Origin: Bedellia somnulentella
Lineage: Eukaryota > Arthropoda > Insecta > Lepidoptera > Bedelliidae
Assembly: GCA_963576735.1 (NCBI GenBank)
Contig: OY755178.1
Location: forward strand, 7,812,001 to 7,876,000
Direction of reading: 5' to 3'
Length of the DNA stretch: 64,000 nt
Shown in pieces: positions 22,001 through 37,000 of this stretch. Position 1 is the stretch's first letter. Each line of letters starts with the position of its first letter. Below the pieces are notes generated by a model, which worked only from the letters and a program-made list of their open reading frames with translations, searched no databases and had not been told where the DNA came from. Both the position numbers and the translations under genes were made by a program.

Positions 22001-25000
22001 TCCGTAAGAGCATATCTATCTTCTTGAAGTAAATCAGAATATAGATATGTATGTCAATTTAAAAAAAATACTTCATTTTTAACCTAATATTATAGGATCT
22101 GAATATAAGTCCTTATCTATTTAAGCGATTTTGTAAATAGGAACATTTAACGTAGATGATTTATGTTATTTACATTACTACATCAGATTTGGACTTATAG
22201 TTTAAATTATAATACAATTTAATTAAAGCGCGAAGTCGCTGTCTCGTCACCAGGTCGGATTCGGAGAGAGGAAGACGTAACATAAATGAGGGAGGAAGTC
22301 GCGCGGCCGGCTCTCAATACAGCAGACGAGATTACTTTTGAATATATTTTGTCTCTAAAATATAGTGTTCTTTCACAATCTTTTCAGAACTATCTATACT
22401 TATACTGTAGAGAGGTCAACTCTGTACGTGAAATATATTTTCAAAATAACGATCAGGGGGTTATTAGTGATCGATACTGACGCCAAAAATGCAATAAGTA
22501 AAATTTTGTCTGTCTGTCTGAAATAAAAACTACTGGACGGATTTTAACGAAACTTGGTACAATTATTCTTCATGCTCCTGGGGAAGTTAAAGTATACTTT
22601 TCAACAGAATAGTTAAGGGAAATTTTGGGAAAACGGAAGAAATACTTCGTTTTCTAAGCTTCCGTCACGTTTGCAGCCTCTATGGTTAAAGTTACATAGA
22701 AATGATGTATGACGGAAATATTCCACATATTACTATCTAAAAATATTTTTGAACAGCATATGTCAATGTTTTATGGTTGACTCACAATAATCTCAATTAA
22801 TAAAAGACAAAGCTAAAAAAACCAGAACCGGCGCAAATTAAACTTAACTATAATAATAGTTATAATCTACATACCCACTAACAATTTCCGGACTTAAAAC
22901 ATAATAAATTTTGTTTTGTGTATCAATATACATATTATTTTTGTTAAATATACAATAGTTTACAGTGTTATACATTTTATCCACACCGATTTTGATATAT
23001 TGGATCTTCTAACATCGATTCATCAATCGGTAATCGATTACTGTCATTCTTTCATTACTATTTTAATGATGGGCGATAGGCCTGCCCCCTATCACGTGAG
23101 TACACTGTCTAAGCAAAACGTGGGTACCTTCTCTGGAAACTAGATGGCGCTTGCCATGTGAGTTCAGGAGTATTGGTACCTCTGCCAACCCCTTCGGGGA
23201 TAAACGGCGTGAACGTTTATGTTATGTTATATGTTATTTTAATGTCAATACCCATCCCAACTTTTAGCATTGGAAAAATATTAAATAACCTCATTTTTTT
23301 TCATTTAATCGTGTTTCGCAAGTTTTATCTCCAAATAATACTTAATTTTTAGCTCGATGAGTCGACGATTGTGTTTTATAATTGACGGATGTGAAATTCT
23401 AGTGTGATGGAAATATTTTCTTGATGAAATCTACGATTTTATTCCCGGCAATGGTTTGTTTACAATCTCATTTTTTCTAATAGATATAAAATATATCTAC
23501 CTGCCGCATACAAAAGTGTAAAATATTAATTTATGGAGCTGTAGGTCTAATTGTTTCTTTTATAACTGTGTACATTTGTAATGTAAACGACTGTTTGTTT
23601 CCTAAATAAATGAAAATAAAACAAATAAAATATATCAGCCCTTTACTTGCTCTGCCAAATGGCGTGTAAATTTTCAAAAAACTAGTACATTATCATTATC
23701 AAGTCAATTAAAAAAAGATCTAAATTATACAAAATCGCATATTATTCGAAATAACGCAACACAGTATTCGTATCTTCTTTAGCGCAGTGGTAGTAGTAGT
23801 TAATTATAGAGTGTCTTATTTTGTTCTCTGTATATAAAAATTAATCTTAATGTAGTTATATATTTAGATTAATTTTTATATAAAATTCCTATTGTAAGAA
23901 AGAAAGAAAGAAAGAAAGAAAAAACGTTTATTTGCTGTCAGTCGCACATGGACATGTAAATATTTTTACAAAATTACATACACACATTACAAAATAAATA
24001 AAGGTACAAAAAAAAACATTTAACAATAAAAACAGTGTTCATCTCACATAATGCGCGAAAACAACAAAATGGCGTCTGACTCAGCGTTGTCGTTGTGAGT
24101 TTTACCTCACAACACTGATTTTCAGTCAGCGCCAGACTTGTAGTGACATACGGACCTTACATAAATTTAAATCACTACAGCCAATTTATTGTAAAACATA
24201 ACAAAAATAATAATAATAAAAAAAAATTAAAAATTGATCAGTGCTAAAATGTGCTGATTACATAAATACATACACAAATATAATAAGTGATAAATATAAA
24301 AGTATAAAAATAAGATATTTTAGCACTTACATACTGAATAAGAATACAAATCATATATAGCAAATCAATAATAACTTAAATAACAAATACGTTCGTTATA
24401 TATCTGTACACAAAAATACAACTTATAATATGAATTAGTAGGTATATTTATACTTAATACATGTATACTATACAATTAAAATAATTAATGAAAAGAAAAC
24501 AACATAAACTACTTACAATAACAGTTGCAGGAAATAGATTGTTTAAATTAAATAATACATATTTAAAAATAATATGAATATTATTAATGCATATAGAAAA
24601 TAGACAGGACAGGAACGGACATTTAGAGAGGCGGATTTTGTTGAGCAAGTAGCTATACTTTTAGCTTACGCTTAAAGGTACCTTTACTTGACACTTCACG
24701 GATTGGGGGAGGGAGATCATTCCAACATTTGGACGCTGCAAATTTAAAAGAGCCTCGAAATGCCGCTGTTCTGTGTTTCGGCAGGATTGCTCTTGTTTTG
24801 TACTGATATTTCATAGATGACCATTTTATTTTATTATACAAATATGCTGGTGATTCCAGTCTGACAACACCAAACATCATTGTCGCAAGGTGTAGCCATC
24901 TACGAGCCTGCATATTAAGTAGTTTTGCATCGTTCAAATGTGGAGTGATGTGGGAACGTGGTGGGACATGAAAGCAATAACGTGCACATGCGCACACGCT

Positions 25001-28000
25001 GTATCAGCCTCTGTGTACGACCAAGTATGCAACTGCCATAAACCACATAACCGTAATTTAACCTTGACAATATCAGCGATTCGCAAAGGTGAACACGCAA
25101 ATCCACACTCAGATAATCACGAATATTGTAAAGTACTTTGAGACGGTAAAAACAATTGCTAACCACCGCCTGGATGTGGTTTTCGAACTTAAGTTCCCCA
25201 TCCATTAACAGACCAAGGTTTCGCGCTTCTTCCACCCTCTCCAGTGGTTGGCCCCTAACAGTTACATCCTTGTTCGCGAGAGCTCCCAACGTATTACGTA
25301 TTTGTGTTTTGGTTCCAAGTACCATGAACTTTGACTTATCAGGGTTTAAAATAAGGCAATTTTTCTCGGACCAGGAAACAATTTGATCCAAATCTGCGTT
25401 TAGTTTGTCAGCAGTGAGGGCACCATCTGTCGGTATACCAGAAATGTATAATTGCAAGTCATCGGCGTACATATGGTATTTACAGTGTTCTATATTCTGA
25501 ACTAGGTCTGCAATATATAGTATGAACATTAAGGGGCCCAAAATTGAACCTTGTGGTACACCTCTTTCTAGTTCACTAACCGATGAAGTGTGAGATATAC
25601 CATCTCTACTACGTATCTCGACAAACTGTGCTCTCCCCGTCAGATAACTATTAAACCATTGGATCACTGATACATCAAATCCGTAATACGACAACTTGGA
25701 TATCAGCAAAGGCTTGCACAAGCAATCGAAAGCTCTGGAGAAATCCAACAGTGCCAATCTTGTACTCTTTCCGTTTTCTAAATCATGGAGTATATTATCA
25801 ATAACCCTTGCGGAATCCTGATTGGTATACGGGCAAAATGTTGTTGTTCTCCAGATATTTCGTAAGCTGATCGCATACCACCCTCTCTACTATCTTCGAT
25901 GCACATGGAAGAATACTTATTGCTCGAAGGTCGGAAACTAAGACAGGATTTGGTTTTTTGGGTAATGGTGCAATTCTAGCAATTTTCCATACAGAAGGGA
26001 ATTTGCTTGTTGCAATGCTTCTATTAACAATGCATGTCAGTACGTCAAGAGTAGTCGGAAAAGTAAGTAAAAGCATATCAATGTCAATTTCGTCGATACC
26101 CTTTGCTTTAGTTTTGATCCCAGTCACCACTTTAGCAACTTGATCCAGTGTAACTGTGTTAAGAGTAAAGGTAGCAGGTCCATGTCGGTTAAATTCAAAG
26201 TATGTCAAGTCTGAAATGCTTACATCATTACTACCGGGAACTTGACCAAAGTAACGATTTATGTCATCCGGGTCATTGAAGTGTGCAGGTAATTCTATAT
26301 TCCGTTTGTTTGGAAGAACAGTTCGTTTGAGATTCTTCGAAAGTGTTCGCGAGTCATCCACACTACTATTGATGACATGTTCATAAAATGCTTTTTTTTC
26401 GTTATGGACTGCTGTGATAACTTGATGCTTAAGGTCTTTGTAGTATTGTATGCTTGATTCTGTTTTATCTTTTTTTGCCTTAAGATGCGCTTCGTTTCGG
26501 AGATGCATCATCAATCTAACATTGTAAGTTAGCCATGGTTTTGGCGCGTCTTTGACCACAACTGTTTTCACCGGTGCATGTTTGTCAAATAATCGGATGA
26601 CGCAATCATTGAAAGCTGTAAGCATGTCGTCAACGTCTTCATATATTTTAATTATGTCCCAGTCTGTGTTTTCAACATCCTTATTAAAGTCATCTATATT
26701 TATGTCAGTGAAAGGTCTGTAAGTTATCGTCCTTGGTATGAGTCTAGGTTTCTTTATGTCAAGTTGCACTGTAATAAAAGCATGACGACCCAGATCAGGA
26801 ATGTAGTGTGTATTTACATGACGGACAGGGACGTCAGTACATATCAAGTCAATGGTCGTTTTGCTATGGTCTGTAAAATGAGTCGGTTCCATAACCACCT
26901 GAGTCAAATTTACCGATGTAAGAAAGTCAGATAAACATCGATAGTACCGGTCATTTGTGCCACAAAAATTAATGTTAAAGTCACCTAATACTACTAGTTT
27001 GTCATAGTTCTTACAAGATGAGATAGTCTCAGTAATGGCGTCAAAGAAAATGTCAGCATCCTGCCACGGCGGACGATATGCAGTGCCGATTAGAAATCTA
27101 ATACCGTTTATGCACAGGCGAATCCACATTTGTTCTACAGTCGGAGAGTGTGGATGGTTATACATACGGGCATTTAAACCCTCACGCAAATAGAACGCCA
27201 CTCCACCCCCCCTCGTGCGGCCACTAGAAGCCTGTCTCGGTATATGTCTAAGTCGGTAGCCCGGCACCACCGGGGCTACCGACTTAGACATATTCTCCTG
27301 TCCTGTGCGTAGCCAAGTCTCATTAATCGCAATAATGTCGGGTGTAAAGTCAAGCATAACAGAAATAAGTTCGTCATGTCCCGTATTCAGTGATCCTGCG
27401 TTAAACAATGCTAACTGCAGATGCTTAATACGAGTCATCGAAATACAGTCCTATGTAAATTACACCACATATATATGTCTATAGGACAAAAAAATAGCTA
27501 TAGGTATAAGTAAATGACACATACTGTATACAAATATTGCATGAAAATATAAATAAGATATTATAATTATATTTTTTAAATAATTTAATTATTGGACAAA
27601 ACATAAATATAAATACATGTAAATCATAAAATATAAATACGTTATCATTATCATTCAAATTGCTTAAATATATGCATATTAGGTAAATTAAAATATGATA
27701 AGTAAGTACTGAAAAAGTTGAAATATATACGTGTATATGTAAATATTGTAAGGAAAATATTGATATATTACACAAATCCGTAATAAATTTATATACTAGA
27801 TAAAATACACTAATATACAATATATAATTAGTATTATCATTACATACCATTTGATACGCATGAATAAATTGCACTGTTATAAAATCGTAAAACCTAAACC
27901 AGTAAACAACTTTAAAAATACATGTTACGCATATTTGAGTTGAGTATTTGGTAAAGAGAGAACTATAAAAAATATACTTAAGTAGCGTGTAGTTAACTAT

Positions 28001-31000
28001 CAACTTCGAAACTAAACTGATTATGTAAGTTTTAGGAACAAAATCTGAATAAAGTAATATAAAATAGGACACCAAGCAGAAATACAAAAAGAAATTATAC
28101 ATAAGATCAGAAACAATTAAAAAAATAATAAAGACCAAGCAGAGACACACAAAAATTAAAATAATTTTTTTTCCGACTGTTTTTACAATTATATTATAAA
28201 TTACGTGCCAAACATCAAAATAGTCAAACAACATTTTGACCAAAAATATGTTCAATGTCTTCCTCACGACGTATTTTGGAAACGGACGCCCCATCCTTTT
28301 GGCGGACGCACACTCGACCGTCCCGCGTCCAAACATATCGCCAGCCAGATGCGGAATGTCACGAGTTCGTCTCGTAGTGACCGAATCTCGTTCCTAAACA
28401 CACTAAATTCAGCTGACGAAGACCACTGTTCTGATGAACGTCCATGATCATCTTCCCCTATCTCGGCTACTAAAGAAGTTGTGGCGACTCGTTGCTGCTC
28501 CGTCATAAACCCTTTAACTGGGGTGTCGGCCTTATTGTCCCGCGGCATTGAACGGGTACATTCCGGGCACAACCAATTAGTCGGGGCCGTCTGCGTCGGG
28601 TGAATACCAACACACGCGCAATGATAAAAAAGTTCGCATTTGCTACAAACAGCGCCATCTATACGCACTTGTGTCAACTTCTGGCATCCTGCACACTTCG
28701 GCATTGTAAATAGTTATCGATTGTTCAATTATTTAATCAATGACTGAGTTTAGTAGTTTTGTACCGTGCGGAGAGATGGAGCTACTAAACAAAATTTTTA
28801 ATAATTTATACTGTGGGTGTATAAAAAACAATTCAACAGTAACTAATTTTACCAAATTAGTTAAAGACATAGAAAACCAAAAAACACGAGATACAGTCTC
28901 ACAAACAATAGTTAAGGCGAGTTGAAACACAACGAACGCAACACTTCACTTTACGGTACTAGGTTTGTAACATTAACAATAATAAAAGATTTAAACTGCT
29001 GCAGCGTAAACGTATAACTTTAAGTTCGTGACGTCACTCATTGTATGTTTTGATTGATTACAAAAATAACTATTGTTAGCATAATTATTAGTGTAAATGT
29101 ACAACCTTGTGTTATTTTTTAACCGACTTAAAAAAAACCGGCCAAGTGCGAGTCGGATCGCGCACTAAGGGTTCCGTACTATCATATATATAGAAAATCC
29201 CGTTTGTGTGAAAATCATGGGAGCCAAATTAGGTAAGTAATTTGATTTATGACGTTTAAAAATAGAACTACGGGCTAGATCTCATTCAAACCAATTTTCG
29301 TTAGTAGTTTGTATAGTAATACACATCATATATTTTTTTCAGTATTATCATGCCCATATTTTAGAAGTTACGGGGGGGGGGACACACATTTTAGCACTTT
29401 GAAAAAGTCTCTCGCGCAAACTATTCAGTTTTGAAAAAAATGATATAAGAAACCTCAACATCATTTTCAAATACCTTTTGATAGATACCCCACACGTATA
29501 GGTTTGATGAAAAAAAAAATTTTGAGTTTCAGTTCTATGTATGGGGAACCCTAAAAATTTTGGTTTTTTTTTTAGATTTTATTTTAAAATTTTAATGCGG
29601 TTTACAGAATACATCTACGCACCAATTTCCAATAATGTAGTTCTTATAGTTTCGGAATAAACTGGCTGTGACATACGGACGGACAGACAGACAGACATGA
29701 CGAATCTATAAGGGTCCCGTTTTTGCCATTTGGCTACGGAACCCTAAAAAAGAGTGTTCTCAATTCGACCGTATATTTTTTTTTATGTTTGTTCGCCGAT
29801 TACTTCGCCATGAACCGATTTTGATTATTATTTTTTTTATTCGAAAGAAGATACTCCCGGATTGGTACCATGATGAGGATATCAGGGTCTGATGATGGGA
29901 TCCTGGAGAAATCGAGGGGAACCCTCAAATTTTATAGGCAAATGTACCGCGTTTTACATATTTTCTGAACTTATATTGGCATTTGCTTCTGAAAATCATA
30001 TTGTTATGCTGCTGAGCTGATGATGGAAGGTGTGGGTCTTCAATCACTAGGTATTAGGAAACAGTTCTTTCCACATTCTATATAGATTTATACTCCTCTT
30101 CGTAGCTTTTATGAAGAGAAGTACAGGTTCACTAAACATTTCTTTTGTTATGTTATTGTTACCGAGAAAGTACCATGAGACCAGGATCTGATGATGGCAT
30201 CCCAGGAAATCGAGGGGACTGTCGAAACTCACAATCATGTGACAGTTTATTTGTTCAAAACTCCGATAGGCTTGCCCTGTATAACGTGAGAACACTGCCT
30301 AAGCAAATCGTGGGTACTCTGAACAACAGGTGACAATGTAAGAAAACAAGAGTAAGAAAATTATTAACTAATTTACATTTCGGCCAATAATTTCTACACT
30401 AACCTCAACATTATATTTATTTAATTGTTACCTAAATCTTTTTAGTTTTTAGTTCTGTAAGTATTATGTTATTTTGCTATAGGTGTAAATTTGTTAATGG
30501 CATTGTGTATTCATAATTAGTATTTATTGTTTGTATTGGTCTGTTAATCTTCCGAAGAAAATAAAATAAAAAATAAAATAAAATATTCAGAAGTATTACT
30601 ACCTCTGCTAACCCCTTCAGGGATATTCGGCGTGAACGTTTGAGTCTTTCTTGAGATGTAGAATTGTAGACCATCGCCTTTCGAAGGATTTTAAGAACAA
30701 TGTAAGGTTACATATGGTTGAGCCTATTTAATATCGTACTATAATAGAAATACCGGAAATACGAAAAATAATACAGTAACCGTCGCTTCCTCATCCGAGA
30801 GGCATCTTTGCCAGGTCTATCTCTAAAACTCGTAAAATAAAATAATTTCTAACAAAAAGAAAACCGACTTCATAGTTGGAAAAACAACCGAAATTAAACA
30901 ATCTAGTACTAAAAAGTACGAAATAAGTTTTTTAATTGAATATGAGTACTGTGATTAATACCTTAGCAATTTCTTTATTCCACACGCGTCAGTTCAACCT

Positions 31001-34000
31001 ACCTAAATATTACAATTCTCTTAAATAAATTTTTGAGTCGGTGCCAGTCAAACAAAAGTAAATTCAACCTACTATCTATCTCTGATTATTACAATCTAAA
31101 CAATATATATCTATCGCCTAACGTTTTAAATGGTAATACGTACAACATACACACATACATACATATACTCACGGCTATAAATCCCTAAAAGGGGTAGCCA
31201 GAGCTCAGAAATAACAAATTCCTCAGCCACTTTTGGAAGTTGAGTGGGTAAAAGATTGTAGTACAAAGGTTGTTGGTGATGGGTCTCCAACAGCATCGCC
31301 CAAAAACCCTTAAAAAGCCCCAAGTCCGTTAGTCGCCTCTTACGTACACCCACCGGAAGAAATGGGGTAGTGCTATTCTAAGCCGACACTACACAGCTAC
31401 ACAGCTAATACGTACAAAAATCAATTTACCCTACAACTACAAGGTACCCTACATTTTACATGTATATGAAGTGCGAAATACACACTTCTTATTATCAATT
31501 ATCATCGAGGCTGGCACCGGCTCACAAATTAATTGAAGAGAATAGAGAAGAATATAATAAGATAATTGTAATATTTAGGTAGGTTGAACTGACGCGTGTG
31601 GAATAAAGAAATTGCTAAGGTATTAATCACAGTACTCATATTCAATTAAAAAACTTATTTCGTACTTTTTAGTACTAGATTGTTTAATTTCGGTTGTTTT
31701 TCCAACTATGAAGTCAGTTTTCTTTTTGTTAAAAATTATTTTTAACTATTAAGTTTTGTGACAGTGAAAACTGATAATTGTTTTCTAGTTATACTTTTCA
31801 GTTGCTATTTAACGATTACTAGCTGTCAGTTTTCCGTAATTATAAAATAAATAAAATTACTGCTGAAAGCTTCCAATAGTAGCAAAATAATAGTTAATGC
31901 CTTAGTTTACCCATTTTTGGGATGAAAGCCGCGGGCAAGGTAAAATAAAGAATTATCGTTTACAGATTTTGAGGTAAATCGGAATGCCAATCAAATATTG
32001 AAAGGATACTAACCGATCCAAAGGTTGTTCTGTAGCCTGTGTGACTCGTTTGATGATTTCCTGCGCGTTGATATCGGAGTCGCACGAGGCACCCCAGCCC
32101 AGCGAGCGGGATAAGTCGTTTCCCGTTCCCATGGGAAGGATTGCTACTGGGATCTAGGTACAAACACATTTATTAAAATGATTTGGTTTACGTTAATATA
32201 TTTTTTAACTATACAAAAATATTTCATAAATTCATAGTGGGATAATTCCTCCTGGGAATCGAACCCGAGAACTCCGTCCGGTAATAGTATTATGTAACAT
32301 AATAATAGTCCGGACTAATGATAAATTTTAAAATTTGACGTTCAAAAAATGATAGTTTTTAACTTAATTTTGAAAAATAAACTTTTTGACTTTTTTTCAA
32401 AAACCTAAGGCTCAAAATATTCAGCAACTGAGGAAGTTAATGTATTAATTTAACCTTTTCACTAATATTGGACACTATATTTTTTTTCATATTTAAATTT
32501 ATATTTTTATAAGAGTTATGGCTAAATAAATTTGTCATTGTACCGTTTTAGGGGTTAATTTGATCTATAATTGGGGATATTAACATCAACATTGACCCTA
32601 ATAAAATACTGTCTATAGATGAAAATGAATATCTCAACTCACTGGCATCGCTTGGTTTCCTCCCTGCTCACACACTACCTACTCGAGATCAAGCATGCTT
32701 GGATCACGTATTTCTTAACTCCTGTTTCCCATCTGTAACTCTTGTACTTAATTCGGTAGTAACAGACCACAATGCTGTTATATTATGTCTTAGTTCAAGT
32801 CACCGATATTCGCCTCCCAAATATTACACAAAAGTAGATACAAAAAGTCTTTACAAATCTATTGAATCTCTTGATTTCACTTCGATATATCACACAGATG
32901 ATGCCAATGTCGCAACTTCACTGCTTGTTGAGCCTATTGTAGCTCTGGTTTTACACAATTCCCAAAAGATCCCATTAAAACGCAAAAACCGGCCTATCAA
33001 ACCTTGGATTACTCCTGGGCTTCTTAGGTGCATACGTAACAGGGATAATATGCACAAAAAGCTGAAGAAAAACCCATCAAATGAAATTCAAGCTACTACT
33101 TATAAAAGATACCGCAATTTTTGTAATAGATTATTAAGAAAAGTTAAGAATACTTTTGAAAAAACGGAACTTTCTTTAGCACGGTCCAACCCTAAGAAAT
33201 TATGGGAAGTTATAAAAGACGTAACTAATTCCAAAAAAGCGAGATCTTCTGCTAAAGAACTACTGAGCAGGGGTTCCTCTTTGCTAAACTCTGTGGATCA
33301 AGTTAATGAGTACTTCTCGACCATCGGTCAGAAACTGGCAGAGACAATCTCCACGCAGCGTTCACTACAGCACATTCCTAATTATCATCAAGCTCAAACT
33401 CATGCGCCATCTTCTTCTTTCGTACTTCTTTCAACTGACCAAGAGGAAGTTGAACGTCTAATAATTAATCTTAAGACTGATTGTGCTGTAGGCTATGATG
33501 GCATCTCCGCTGGTTTGATAAAATCACTACGGCATGTTCTTGCGCCACCACTAGTCCATATATTTAATTTATGTCTCACCACCGGTACGTTCCCCAAACA
33601 TTTTAAAAAAGCGGTAGTTCACCCTGTCTTCAAAGCAGGTGATCGAACTTGTGTCAATAATTATAGGCCAATATCTATTCTTCCCACTTTCTCCAAGCTT
33701 TTAGAGCGTCTAATTAATATTAGACTTAGCAACTATTTGGAAGAAAAAAATCTGCTATCCGACAACCAATACGGTTTTCGTAGAGGAAGATCTTGTTCAG
33801 ATGCAGTTCACAAGCTCACCGACTTAGTAGCTAAAGAGTTGGATAAAGGGAAGAAGTGCCTAACGATATTTATCGACATTGCAAAAGCTTTCGACACTAC
33901 CTGGTCCCCATTTTTACTAAATAGTCTAGAAAAATTAGGCATACGTGATACACAACTTCAATTATTTTCTAGTTTTTTAACCGATAGATCCCAATGCGTC

Positions 34001-37000
34001 AAAATAGACGGATTTTGTGGTTCCGATAGACCGATCAAGTATGGTGTTCCTCAAGGAAGTTTATTAGGCCCAACATTATTCCTTACTTATATAAATGAAT
34101 TATGCAACATCAATTTGCAAAACGGTCAGGTCATATCCTTTGCAGACGATACAGCCATAACTTTTACTGGCAATTCATGGAAACAAGTATTCGATAGTGC
34201 TAATGCTGGTTTCAAAAAAGTATGCTTGTGGTTAAGTAACCACCTACTCTCATTGAATACAAGCAAAACCCATTACATTACTTTTGGAATAAGCAATAAA
34301 TCAATGCCTTCATCACACGAATACTCTGTTTCTGTGGATTGCCAGCACACCTCCGCTGATAAACCGTGCACATGTACATATCTTACACGTGTTGATAAAA
34401 TTAAATATCTGGGTATTATTATAGACAGTAAATTAAACTTCAGTTATCACATCGAATATCTGTGCAATCGTGTTAGAAAACTAATTTATATTTTTAAAAG
34501 AATTCGTTACGTAGCTGACCCCACTTTGTTAAAATCTATCTACCAGGCACTGTGCCAATCTCTGTTAATTTACTGCATTACATCGTGGGGCGGTGCAGCA
34601 AAGTCGAACCTATTAAGAAACGAAATTGCACAGAGAACCATTCTAAAGGTAAGCTCATTCAAACCACGCTGGTATCATACTGCTGACTTGCATTCTGATT
34701 GGGATACTCTTAGTGTAAGACAATTATTTATATTATACACAATTTTGAAACAGCATTCGCTTGTTCTCCCAGACGAGGTCACATCGAAGCGGAATCGAAA
34801 CATTATTCCATCCACACGTTTCAAAACAGCTTTTATAAACCGATTTTTCTGTTTCTTGGGACCATATCTTTATAATAAAATAAATAATTATATTCCAATT
34901 CACTTCCTGAATCATTACGAATGTAAAAATAGTGTCACTTCGTATTTAAAACAAATGACTTACGAAATAACTGAATCCCTGCTCCTTACCCAAAAATAAC
35001 CTTGTAATAAAAATTAATAATATAAGAGGGTTACACTAATTATTTTCCATATGTATGTGTGTGTTTAATATTAAATGTTTCTCTTAAAGCTGGTTTTCTA
35101 TACTTTACGAGATTCTCTGGCTTGATTATTGGATTTTTATTTTATGTAGACCTGTAACTATTGTTGATTGAGAGGTTAACTTTTTTAACTTTTTTTTTGT
35201 ATTATGTATTTTGCAATATTTTTGGCAATTAATGCTATTTTACACGTTAGTATTATATAAAATGAAATTAATACAGTAACCTAATAATAATAGTAATACC
35301 AGTGCTGTCTTTTCCACCTTGATACGACCATTTGATTCTAAATATTCTTGTTTTTGCGAATTCCCGAGTATTAAAAGTGTAATTCTGTATTTAATTAATT
35401 TAAGAGCCGAGTGCTAAAAAGTGTATTGCATTGTATATGCTAAACACCGGGCTTATTGTCTTAAAGCTCAGTGAGTTGATGCCTATAGCTCAGACCTAGG
35501 TTTATTATAGGCGTCAAGTGCTTATTTTATGTCAAATAGCCTTGAAACTGTTAGTATATATTAAGATATATATTGTTGATGTGACTAAATAATTTTATTG
35601 TATTAGGCTCTTTTTTGAAATAAAGATATTATTATTATTATGTTATATGTCCGTATAAATAGTATATGATAGTATACCTCAGGCCGCCGCATCGCATAGA
35701 GCGTATTGAGCAGCCAGGCCACGGTGCCGTCCCCGCCCGCCGCCAGCAGCCGACAGCGCGCCGGCAGCCACCCCACCACCCGCTCGGGAGGCACGCAACT
35801 CATGTCTACCACCTCAAATATAAAATACAACAGAAAACTCTTTATTGTACATCACAGATAGAAACATTATTAAATTTAATAATAATCAGTACGTTAATAA
35901 AAACGGTAGGTCAATGTACAAGACGTAATGGAATGGGAGTAGCAACTATTTTACATTATTTAAATTAAACAAAAACTTTACAACTAAACTAATTTCTATT
36001 TAAGAATTAATTAATTATAAATAGTTTTTAATCAACACTAATAAATATAGGTCATTGATACATAGTATCGGAAAACCCGCTCGCTTTTGGATATCGTAAA
36101 ATGATACAGACAAACTAGGCCCAATCCGCAAAATATAAATATGATACATGAACTAAAATTAGACACTAAACATTCTTTATCAATTGAAGTTTCGGAATAA
36201 TTACCACTAGTACCAAATCCACATCAATATAATATGTGATCAGAATACCCACGTTTTGCTCGGGCAGACCTATCGCCGTTTAATGCGAATACACTGTCAC
36301 ATGACTAAGTATAACTTGAAAACCCTCACGACGTTTTTCTTCACCGATAAATTAACCAGACATATGACTCGAGAGAAAAGACACATTGGTGTAAGCCTGA
36401 CTCGGGGATTGAACCGATACCTCTCTGCATAAACAGCGCATGTTCTAATCACTGAACTATCGTCGTATCACCTGCAATACCATATTATCCAATAACATCT
36501 TGAAACAAGATAAAATGATCCTTCATAAAGCAGATATTTTGTTATCAGTGATTAACGCCCAATTTCTGAATTGAGTATTCAAGCTGAGAACGACTTAAGT
36601 ATCGTTTTGTCTCATTCAGTTGTTAAGATTTCAACGCGACAGAACGATATTTAAGTTGTTCTCAGCTAGAATACTCAATTCAAAAATCGGTCGTAAGACA
36701 TTTAATGTACCTGTATAGGGTTGAGTAGACCGCGAAACAGAGACAGAACTTCGTCACTTTGATTGCCCCCAGACTTTTTGTTTGCTGAAAATAAAAATTA
36801 AAACTGTAATTGACAAGTTCCGTTGTTCTAAAGTAATATTCATGCATTGAGATTAAATCTTTTAACGACGTGTGCGTCATATCATCTCGTCTGATATTCA
36901 ATTTTAAGACATAAAGTTTGACCAATGAGGATTTTCTGTTATGATTTCCGGCACAGAGTTGTGGCTTCCATCTTACAATGGGCATAATGAGTAGGCTTTG

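Larger units (their letters stand above)
23895..28704 (-). mobile_element. LINE with PHD-finger ORF1, decayed
   Basis: Minus strand, in order: PHD-finger ORF1 (28704-28264), a T-rich insert-like stretch (28230-27480), ORF2 with endonuclease and RT (27438-24653), and a 3' UTR ending in a CTTT repeat (23895-23920). ORF2 is broken at two places. A PHD finger at the start of ORF1 is known in insect CR1/Jockey-like LINEs. It lies in DGKE intron 7, in the same sense as DGKE. Confidence 0.88.

Noticed and set aside
28740..28925. 61-codon plus-strand frame next to the LINE ORF1
   Set aside because: Falls in the probable LINE 5' region, opposite strand, no recognised motif.
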